DNA from: Deltaproteobacteria bacterium
GTDB taxonomy: Bacteria; Desulfobacterota; Binatia; UBA9968; JAJDTQ01
Direction of reading: 5' to 3'
Assembly: GCA_028818775.1 (NCBI GenBank)
Contig: JAPPNE010000173.1
Location: forward strand, 1 to 42,216
Length of the DNA: 42,216 bases
The notes beneath the pieces were generated by a model. That model made no database searches. It saw only the letters and a list, made by a program, of their open reading frames with translations, and was not told the origin of the DNA. The position numbers and the translations under genes were made by a program. Shown piece by piece: positions 36,231 through 42,216 of the stretch (its first letter is position 1; every line of letters starts with the position of its first letter).

Positions 36231-36284
36231 CGTCATTCCCGCGGAAGCGGGAATCCAGGGGTGGGGAGTTGGCGGGAATGACGG
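36231..36284 (-). repeat. Dispersed 33-bp repeat with hairpin, copy 2 (plus partial third unit)
   Basis: 36231-36263 is the exact reverse complement of 11706-11738, including the stem ATTCCCGC/GCGGGAAT (36235-36254). A further GGCGGGAATGACG at 36271-36283 repeats one arm. It fills the dnaE-hflX spacer and, if read in frame with hflX, would encode the string VIPAEAGIQ often seen as a false N-terminal extension. Confidence 0.85.
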
Positions 36285-36297
36285 AGGGAGCACGGGG

Positions 36298-37593
36298 ATG
36301 ATCGACGGAGTCAACGGCCAATGGCACCCTTCGGACGCTGAGACCGAGCGCGCGGTGCTGGTGGGGGTGGAGACGCCGCTTTCCACCACGGACGTGGCGC
36401 TGGAAGACAGCCTCGAAGAGCTGCGCAGCCTGGCCGGCAGCGCGGGCGCCCGGGTCATCGAGGTGTTCAGCCAGCATTCGGGGAGAGTGCGCAGCGCCAC
36501 CTTGCTGGGGGCGGGCAAGGTGGAAGAGGTCCGCGCATTCGTGGACGAGCACCATCCCGACCTCGTCATCGTCGACAACGACCTCACCCCGGCGCAGCAA
36601 CGGAACCTGGAAACCGCCCTGAACCTCCGGGTCGTGGACCGCACCCAGCTCATCCTGGACATCTTCGCCCAGCGCGCCCAGAGCCGCGAGGGCAAGCTGC
36701 AGGTGGAGCTGGCGCAGCTCGAGTACCTGCTGCCCCGGCTCACCCGCCTGTGGTCGCACCTGTCCCGGCTCGGGGGCGGCATCGGCACGCGCGGACCGGG
36801 CGAGACGCAGCTCGAGGTGGACCGCCGGCGCATCCGCGAGCGCATCCGCCGGCTCAAGCGGCGGCTCGAGGGCGTCGCCAACACCCGCGCGCTGCAGCGC
36901 AAGGAGCGCGAATCCATCCCCTACCCCACGGTGGCGCTGGTGGGCTACACCAACTCCGGCAAGTCCACGCTGATGAACCACCTGACCCAGGCGGGGGTGC
37001 TCGCCGAGGACAAGCTCTTCGCCACCCTCGACCCGCGCACGCGCGCGCTGCGCCTGCCCAACGGCGAACGGGTCATGCTGGTGGACACCGTAGGCTTCAT
37101 CAACAAGATTCCCCACGCGCTGGTGGACGCGTTCAAGGCGACGCTGGAAGAGGTGCACCAAGCGGACCTGCTGCTGTGCGTGATGGACCCCACGAGCCCC
37201 CTCGCCGACCAGCAGCTCGCCATCGTCGACTCGGTGCTCGAGGACATCGGCGCGGCCGAGATCCCCCGGCTCATCGTGCCCAACAAGATCGACGTCGCCG
37301 AACGCGTACCCGTCTACCCCGCCGGCGGCCACGAGGGCGTGTGTCCGATCTCGGCCCGGACCGGTGCCGGCGTCGAGCGCCTGTTGGAGGCCATCGGCCG
37401 GGTGCTGGACCGAGGCAAGCAGCAAATCCGGCTCACCCTGCCCCAGTCCGAGAGCGCCATCATCCCCTTTCTCAGGGCACGCGGGCGGATCCTCGCCGAG
37501 GAATACGGCGAGCGCGACGTGCGCATCACCGCGCTGGTGAGCGCCAAGGTCTCGGGACAGCTCAAGAAACTCGCCGCGGCTTGGCGGGATTGA
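36298..37593 (+). CDS. hflX: Ribosome-associated GTPase HflX
   Basis: The 431-residue GTPase has an N-terminal HflX subdomain (GAGKVEEVRAFVDEH), the glycine-rich linker SRLGGGIGTRGPGETQLE, and a G domain with G1 GYTNSGKST at 216-224, DTVGF and NKID. HflX splits 70S ribosomes, notably after heat or antibiotic stress. I set the start at 36298 with GGAGGG nine bases upstream. The frame opens 96 bases earlier, but that part is translated repeat. The TTGACA of the tRNA promoter overlaps the stop codon. Confidence 0.95.
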   Translation: MIDGVNGQWHPSDAETERAVLVGVETPLSTTDVALEDSLEELRSLAGSAGARVIEVFSQHSGRVRSATLLGAGKVEEVRAFVDEHHPDLVIVDNDLTPAQQRNLETALNLRVVDRTQLILDIFAQRAQSREGKLQVELAQLEYLLPRLTRLWSHLSRLGGGIGTRGPGETQLEVDRRRIRERIRRLKRRLEGVANTRALQRKERESIPYPTVALVGYTNSGKSTLMNHLTQAGVLAEDKLFATLDPRTRALRLPNGERVMLVDTVGFINKIPHALVDAFKATLEEVHQADLLLCVMDPTSPLADQQLAIVDSVLEDIGAAEIPRLIVPNKIDVAERVPVYPAGGHEGVCPISARTGAGVERLLEAIGRVLDRGKQQIRLTLPQSESAIIPFLRARGRILAEEYGERDVRITALVSAKVSGQLKKLAAAWRD

Positions 37594-37619
37594 CAGAAAC
37601 CCCATTACTTTGGTAATAA
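37590..37619 (+). promoter_or_regulatory. Promoter for tRNA-Val
   Basis: TTGACA (37590-37595) overlaps the hflX stop. The -10 region TAATAA (37614-37619), preceded by TGG, lies 18 bases away in an AT-rich patch. Transcription would begin about 20 bases before the tRNA. Confidence 0.6.
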
Positions 37620-37645
37620 AATCAGACCTTTGCGGAGGTGCATCG

Positions 37646-37720
37646 AGGCACGTAGCTCAGTGGGAGAGCGCTTCCTTGACGCGGAAGAGGTCGGCGGTTC
37701 AATCCCGCCCGTGCCTACCA
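37646..37720 (+). tRNA. tRNA-Val (anticodon GAC)
   Basis: The cloverleaf is complete. The acceptor stem is AGGCACG with CGTGCCT, the D stem GCTC/GAGC, and the anticodon stem CTTCC/GGAAG with loop TTGACGC (anticodon GAC at 37678-37680). The T stem is GGCGG/CCGCC with loop TTCAATC. CCA is encoded at 37718-37720. It decodes GUC and GUU valine codons. It stands alone between hflX and thrS. Confidence 0.95.
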
Positions 37721-37817
37721 TCCCATTCCTTGGCTGTCCACTCCCTGCACCGGCACTTACCAGCCGTTTTCCGCGAGCCAGACGACTTCGGTCCATACAG
37801 TTAAACAGGCCACCGGC

Positions 37818-39731
37818 ATGGAGAAGATTCAGGTCAATGTACCGGGGGGTGAAACCCTCCAGGTCAGCGCGGGCACGCACGCCGGCAAAGTCGGCGACAT
37901 GCCCTCGGGCAGGCGCATCGTCGCGGCAAGCGTCGACGGCAGGGCCGTGGACCTTGCCCGGCCCCTGGCGCAAAGCTGCGACGTCCAATGGATCGCTCTG
38001 GACAGTCCCGAGGGCACCGACATCCTGCGCCACTCCACGGCGCATCTCATGGCCCAAGCGGTCCAGAGCCTGTTTCCCGGCACCCAGGTGACCATCGGCC
38101 CCACCACCCGGGACGGTTTCTACTACGACTTCAAGCGCGACAAGCCGTTCACGCCCGAAGAGCTGGAGAAGATCGAGGAACGGATGCGCGAACTGGCCGG
38201 GCAGGACCTGTCCATCGCGCGCGAGGAGGTGCCACGGGACGAGGCCATCGAACTGTTCCGTCAAATGGGCGAGGACTACAAGGTGGAGATCATCTCGGAC
38301 ATCCCCGACGAGACCGTATCGCTCTACCGCCAAGGCGACTGGGTCGACCTGTGCCGCGGCCCCCACTTGCCCAGCACCGGCTTCATCCAGGCTTTCAAGC
38401 TCACCTCGGTGGCCGGCGCCTACTGGCGCGGCGACGAGCGGAACGAGATGCTCCAGCGCATCTACGGCACCTCGTTCCCCACCCGCAAGCAGTTGAAGGA
38501 GCATCTGGCGCTCCTGGAGGAGGCGCGCAAGCGCGACCACCGCAAGCTCGGCAAGGAGCTGGACCTGTTCAGCTTCCACCCTGCGGCACCGGCGAGCCCG
38601 TTCTTCCATCCCAAGGGCGCCTTCGTCTACAACGCCCTGGTGGAGTACATGCGCAGCCTCTACCAGCGTTACGGCTACCAGGAGGTGATCACGCCGCAGA
38701 TCTTCGACGCGGGCCTGTGGCACCGCTCCGGCCACTACGAGCACTACAAGGACAACATGTACTTCACCCACATCGACGAGCGCGAGTTCGGGGTGAAGCC
38801 CATGAACTGTCCGAGCCACACGTTCATCTACGCGTCGAAGAAGCGCTCGTACCGCGACCTGCCCATCCGGCTGGCCGACTTCGGACGTCTGCACCGCTAC
38901 GAGAAATCCGGCGTCACCGCCGGACTGACGCGGGTGCGCAGCTTCTCGCAGGACGACGCCCACATCTTCTGTACCCCGGGACAGATCGAGGGCGAGATCG
39001 CCGCGCTGCTTGACATGCTCCGCGAGGTATATCATAGGTTCAACTTCCAGGATCTGGAGGTCTACCTCTCCACCAGGCCCGACCAGTATCTGGGCGCCCT
39101 GGAGACCTGGGAGCGTGCCGAGGCGGCATTGGCCGCATCGCTGGAGACGCGGAACCTAGCCTATGAGATCAGCAAGGGCGATGGCGCCTTCTATGGCCCG
39201 AAGATCGACTTCGTCGTCAAGGACGCGATGAAGCGCGGCTGGCAGCTCGGCACGGTCCAGCTCGACTTCTCCATGCCGGAACGGTTCGACCTCGGCTTCG
39301 TCTCGGCCTCCGGGACGGACGAACGGCCCGTGATGATCCACCGGGCCATTCTCGGCTCCATCGAACGCTTCATGGCCGTGTTGATCGAGCACACCGGCGG
39401 CGCGTTCCCGCTGTGGCTGGCGCCGGAGCAGGCGCGCATCGTCACGGTGACGGATCAGCAGCAGCCGTACGCCGCCGACGTGTGCGGCCGTCTACGGGAC
39501 AAGGGCTGGCGCGTGGAGCTGGATGAGCGCAACGAGAAGCTGGGGTTCAAGATTCGCGAGGCCCAGGTGGCCAAGATCCCCTACGCGCTCGTCATCGGCG
39601 ACAAGGAAGTGCAGAACGGCACGCTGTCGGCGCGGAAACGGGGCGGCGAAAACCTTCCGGCGATGCCGGTGGAGGCCTTCGCCGAGCGGCTCCGGGAAGA
39701 GCTGCACCGGGAGACGGAGCCGGTCCAGTGA
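37818..39731 (+). CDS. thrS: Threonyl-tRNA synthetase
   Basis: The 637-residue class II synthetase has a TGS domain (1-63), an editing domain with HSTAHLMAQAV and YYDF, the catalytic core (zinc Cys in MKPMNCPSH, motif 2 DFGRLHRYEKSG, QDDAHIF) and an anticodon-binding domain near the end. It charges tRNA-Thr in the cytoplasm. A 97-base space separates it from the upstream tRNA gene; I saw no T-box motif there. It is followed 34 bases later by infC, the widespread thrS-infC-rpmI-rplT-pheS order. Confidence 0.97.
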   Translation: MEKIQVNVPGGETLQVSAGTHAGKVGDMPSGRRIVAASVDGRAVDLARPLAQSCDVQWIALDSPEGTDILRHSTAHLMAQAVQSLFPGTQVTIGPTTRDGFYYDFKRDKPFTPEELEKIEERMRELAGQDLSIAREEVPRDEAIELFRQMGEDYKVEIISDIPDETVSLYRQGDWVDLCRGPHLPSTGFIQAFKLTSVAGAYWRGDERNEMLQRIYGTSFPTRKQLKEHLALLEEARKRDHRKLGKELDLFSFHPAAPASPFFHPKGAFVYNALVEYMRSLYQRYGYQEVITPQIFDAGLWHRSGHYEHYKDNMYFTHIDEREFGVKPMNCPSHTFIYASKKRSYRDLPIRLADFGRLHRYEKSGVTAGLTRVRSFSQDDAHIFCTPGQIEGEIAALLDMLREVYHRFNFQDLEVYLSTRPDQYLGALETWERAEAALAASLETRNLAYEISKGDGAFYGPKIDFVVKDAMKRGWQLGTVQLDFSMPERFDLGFVSASGTDERPVMIHRAILGSIERFMAVLIEHTGGAFPLWLAPEQARIVTVTDQQQPYAADVCGRLRDKGWRVELDERNEKLGFKIREAQVAKIPYALVIGDKEVQNGTLSARKRGGENLPAMPVEAFAERLREELHRETEPVQ

Positions 39732-39765
39732 ATGTGTGTGTGCATAGTCATTCAGGAGGTGCTTT

Positions 39766-40281
39766 ATAGCGCGGCCTACGAGAATCAACCAGCAGATCCG
39801 GGCACGCGAGGTTCGCGTCATCGACGACGACAGCGCACAACTCGGGGTCATGCCGTTGCACGAAGCCTTGGGCATCGCGGAGCAACGGGAGCTGGACTTG
39901 GTGGAGGTGGCACCGGACGCACAGCCTCCGGTCTGCCGCCTGATGGACTACGGGAAGTTCCGCTACCTGCAGAAGAAGAAGACGCAGGAAGCGAAACGCA
40001 ACGCCACCTTTGTCGCCGTCAAGGAAGTCAAGATGGGAGCCCGGACGAACTCGCACGACCTGGAGTTCAAGGTGCGCAACATACGGCGCTTCCTGGAACG
40101 GGGACAGCGGGTCAAGGTGTCGGTCTTCTTCCGTGGCCGCGAGATCACACACCCGGAGTTGGGCCGGGCGATGCTCAACGGGGTCTTCGACGAGGTTCAG
40201 GACATGGCCAAGCTCGACGTGTCGCCCAAGCTCGAGGGGCGCAGCATGGCCATGCTGTTGACGCCGAAGACGAGCGCATGA
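39766..40281 (+). CDS. infC: Translation initiation factor IF-3, with AUA start codon
   Basis: The 171-residue protein carries the family-typical N-terminus [20 protein letters not shown], the linker KFRYLQKKK and the C-terminal domain. It controls start-site fidelity and binds the 30S subunit. The first ATG (39850) would remove 28 conserved residues. Upstream, the only well-placed codon is ATA at 39766, with a perfect AGGAGG at 39754-39759 and six bases spacing; the frame is closed by TAG at 39745. infC genes typically use rare starts such as AUU, AUC or AUA, which lets IF-3 repress its own synthesis. Confidence in the gene is very high, and in the start high. Confidence 0.95.
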   Translation: MARPTRINQQIRAREVRVIDDDSAQLGVMPLHEALGIAEQRELDLVEVAPDAQPPVCRLMDYGKFRYLQKKKTQEAKRNATFVAVKEVKMGARTNSHDLEFKVRNIRRFLERGQRVKVSVFFRGREITHPELGRAMLNGVFDEVQDMAKLDVSPKLEGRSMAMLLTPKTSA

Positions 40282-40318
40282 CCCAACACGAAAATCGAAC
40301 GGGACGGAGAAACCAGGG

Positions 40319-40516
40319 ATGCCGAAGATAAAGACAAACAGGGGGGCCGCGAAGAGATTCAAGGTCAGCAAGAGCGGCAAGATCATGCGACGGCGTGGCT
40401 TCAAGAGCCATATCCTGTCCACCAAGAGCCGCAAGCGGAAACGCCGCCTGAGACAGGCCGCTTCGGTGTCGAGCTACGAAACCACGAGCATGCGGCGCCT
40501 CATTCCCTATCTGTAG
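40319..40516 (+). CDS. rpmI: 50S ribosomal protein L35
   Basis: The 65-residue basic protein starts [20 protein letters not shown] and ends MRRLIPYL, matching the family along its whole length. It is a small component of the large ribosomal subunit. It lies 37 bases after infC in the standard infC-rpmI-rplT order. In several bacteria L20 represses this operon, but no L20-binding structure was confirmed here. Confidence 0.97.
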   Translation: MPKIKTNRGAAKRFKVSKSGKIMRRRGFKSHILSTKSRKRKRRLRQAASVSSYETTSMRRLIPYL

Positions 40517-40645
40517 TAGCGACTCGCTCTCGGGGTACGGCAAGGCACCGGAATCCACAGACAAACCATTCGTTGAGACGAGGCGCACGCGTGCGGCTGC
40601 TGCCCGCCGGCGCCTCCGTTGACGTTCGTTCAAGGAGCACACGCG

Positions 40646-41104
40646 ATGCCCAGAGTCAAAGGCGGACCGGCCTCACGCCGTCGCCGCAAAAAGATCATGA
40701 AGCTGGCCAAGGGTTACGTCGGCGGCCGCCGGCGGCTCTACCGCGTCGCCAGGGAAACCGTCGAGCGCGGGCTGGCCTACGCCTACCGGGACCGCCGGGT
40801 GCGCAAACGCGTATTCCGCGGCCTGTGGAACATTCGCATCAGCGCCGGGGCGCGGGTCAACGGACTGTCCTACAGCCGGCTGATCCACGGCCTCAAGCTC
40901 GCCGGGGTGGCGCTGGACCGGAAGATCCTGGCGGACCTCGCGGCCACCGACGCGCACCTGTTCGACCAGCTTGCCCAGCGCGCGAAGCTTGCCCTCGACC
41001 CGAATCGGGAAGGTGCTCCCGACGTTCGGGAACCCGACCCTGAGCCGGAGTCCGCGGAGGAAGCGGCCGCCGACTCCGATACAGGGGAGGCTCCCGAAGC
41101 CTGA
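40646..41104 (+). CDS. rplT: 50S ribosomal protein L20, with acidic C-terminal extension
   Basis: The 152-residue protein has the L20 core [21 protein letters not shown] through [26 protein letters not shown]. The family is normally about 117-120 residues. The last 30 or so residues are rich in Glu, Pro, Asp and Ala (ending [10 protein letters not shown]), an uncommon tail. RBS AAGGAG is present. The 129-base gap after rpmI is unusually long for this operon and could hold the L20 autoregulatory site. Confidence 0.95.
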   Translation: MPRVKGGPASRRRRKKIMKLAKGYVGGRRRLYRVARETVERGLAYAYRDRRVRKRVFRGLWNIRISAGARVNGLSYSRLIHGLKLAGVALDRKILADLAATDAHLFDQLAQRAKLALDPNREGAPDVREPDPEPESAEEAAADSDTGEAPEA

Positions 41105-41119
41105 CACCCTGACTCCGCG

Positions 41120-42151
41120 ATGATCGAGATACTGGAAAAGCTCCACGAGGAAGTGACCGGGCGCCTTGGGCACTGCGCGTCGGAACAGGACGTGGAGCAG
41201 ATTCGCGTCGACTACCTCGGCCGCAAGGGCGGCAAGCTGACCGCGCTGCTGCGCGGCCTGCGGGAGCTTCCGGCCGAGGAACGGCCGAGCGCCGGCGCCG
41301 AGTTGAACCGGCGCCGGGGGGAAGTCGAGACCCTGCTCGAAACGCGGCTCGCCGAGTTGCGCCGCCAGCGGGAGAGCACGCGCGAGGGTGGGCCCCGGCT
41401 CGACGTGACCTTGCCGGGCAACCGCCTGGAGCGTGGCCGGGTCCACCCCTTGACCCGGGTGACGGATGAGATCATCGACGTTTTCACCGGCATGGGGTTC
41501 GAGATCGCGCGGGGGCCGGACGTGGAGGACGACTACCACAACTTCGAAGCCCTCAACATTCCCAGAGACCACCCGGCGCGGGACATGCAGGACACCTTTT
41601 TCGTGTCGGAGAACCACGTGCTCCGCACCCACACCTCGCCGGTGCAGATCCGCGTCATGGAGACGCGCCGTCCGCCGCTCCAGATCATCGCGCCCGGAGC
41701 CGTCTACCGCCACGACGACGACGCCACCCATTCGCCCGTGTTCCACCAGGTGGAAGGCTTCATGGTGGACCGGCACATCACCTTCGGCGACCTCAAGGGC
41801 GTGCTCACCCACTTCCTGGAGGAGATCTTCGAAGGGGACGTGCGCGTACGCTTCCGTCCGAGCTTCTTCCCGTTCACCGAACCCAGCGCCGAAGTGGACA
41901 TCGGCTGCATCCTGTGCCGCGGCGTCGAGGACTCCTGCCGCGTGTGCCGCGGCTCGGGCTGGCTGGAGATCCTGGGGTCGGGGATGATCGATCCCAACGT
42001 CTTCGACTTCGTCGGCTACGACACCGAAGCCTACTCGGGCTTTGCCTTCGGCATGGGAGTGGAGCGCATCGCCATGCTGAAGTACGGCATGGACGACATC
42101 CGCCTGTTCTTCCAGAACGACATCCGCTTTCTGAGACAGTTCCCGCTGTAG
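41120..42151 (+). CDS. pheS: Phenylalanyl-tRNA synthetase alpha subunit
   Basis: The 343-residue class II synthetase has an N-terminal coiled coil (1-90), motif regions HPLTRVTDEIIDVFTGMGF, DTFFVSENHVLRTHTSP and FGMGVERIAMLKYGMDDIR. A CxxC-x6-CxxC element (Cys263, 266, 273, 276) lies near the end, as in many bacterial PheS. It charges tRNA-Phe with PheT. pheT is expected next but does not start within the 65 remaining bases. The ATG lacks a clear Shine-Dalgarno, 15 bases after rplT. Confidence 0.96.
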   Translation: MIEILEKLHEEVTGRLGHCASEQDVEQIRVDYLGRKGGKLTALLRGLRELPAEERPSAGAELNRRRGEVETLLETRLAELRRQRESTREGGPRLDVTLPGNRLERGRVHPLTRVTDEIIDVFTGMGFEIARGPDVEDDYHNFEALNIPRDHPARDMQDTFFVSENHVLRTHTSPVQIRVMETRRPPLQIIAPGAVYRHDDDATHSPVFHQVEGFMVDRHITFGDLKGVLTHFLEEIFEGDVRVRFRPSFFPFTEPSAEVDIGCILCRGVEDSCRVCRGSGWLEILGSGMIDPNVFDFVGYDTEAYSGFAFGMGVERIAMLKYGMDDIRLFFQNDIRFLRQFPL

Positions 42152-42183
42152 GAGCCCCCATTTAGTGTGGTGTCTGGTTAATT

Positions 42184-42208
42184 CGCAGCATAATCTGCGG
42201 GTCTTTTT
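42184..42208 (+). terminator. Possible weak terminator after pheS
   Basis: CGCAG (42184-42188) pairs with CTGCG (42195-42199) around CATAAT, followed by GGTCTTTTT. The five-base stem is short. The last 65 bases are AT-richer than the rest and might instead be the edge of another element. Confidence 0.3.
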
Positions 42209-42216
42209 CGCCGTCG

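Noticed and set aside
36202-36297. Longer HflX start with residues containing VIPAEAGIQ
   Set aside because: This segment is translated dispersed repeat; HflX similarity and a Shine-Dalgarno support the start at 36298.
39850-39852. ATG as the infC start
   Set aside because: It would delete 28 conserved IF-3 residues; ATA 39766 has a perfect Shine-Dalgarno.

Overview
The window looks like chromosomal DNA of an uncultured, high-GC Gram-negative-type bacterium. It has a Tat translocase, four periplasmic solute-binding proteins with Sec signal peptides, a class 2 (quinone-type) dihydroorotate dehydrogenase, and dense codon-biased genes. Two dispersed palindromic repeats, one reading CCTGAGC..GTCGAAGG and one reading ATTCCCGC..GCGGGAAT, are a kind often seen in metagenome-derived genomes. 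I cannot name the taxon; a Tectomicrobia-, Binatota- or NC10-like lineage is only a guess.

Left part (1-11 kb): two direct repeats at the very start look like the end of an insertion sequence. Next come a HEAT-repeat protein and a glycerophosphodiesterase on the minus strand, then a three-gene acyl-CoA carboxylase operon (carboxyltransferase, biotin carboxylase, biotin carrier) behind a good sigma70-type promoter. A tatA-tatC pair diverges from a histone-deacetylase-like gene across a nested inverted repeat. The deacetylase-like gene is followed by a fabF-fabH pair and an EamA-type transporter.

Middle (11-26 kb), the accessory part: a DUF1989 protein, a PyrE-type and a PyrR-type phosphoribosyltransferase, and an N-carbamoyl-amino-acid-hydrolase-type M20 enzyme. 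These precede an ABC importer operon with two permeases, one ATPase and four tandem paralogous solute-binding proteins. On the far side lie an M20 homologue with altered metal-site residues and a second DUF1989 protein on the minus strand. A divergent cluster follows: a PaaA/PaaC-like di-iron protein, a 62-residue protein, and EtfB plus EtfA. A reasonable inference is nitrogen or carbon acquisition from ureide, pyrimidine or guanidine-like compounds, plus a flavoprotein-linked oxidation. The substrate cannot be read from the sequence.

Right part (26-42 kb), mostly housekeeping: a small unknown gene, a divergent pyrD, comM (minus), guaB-guaA-dnaE with four-base start/stop overlaps, hflX, tRNA-Val(GAC), then thrS-infC-rpmI-rplT-pheS. 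infC uses an AUA start codon behind a perfect Shine-Dalgarno. guaB has a leader with a short ORF and an intrinsic terminator, which looks like attenuation. pheT is not immediately downstream of pheS, where the base composition changes.
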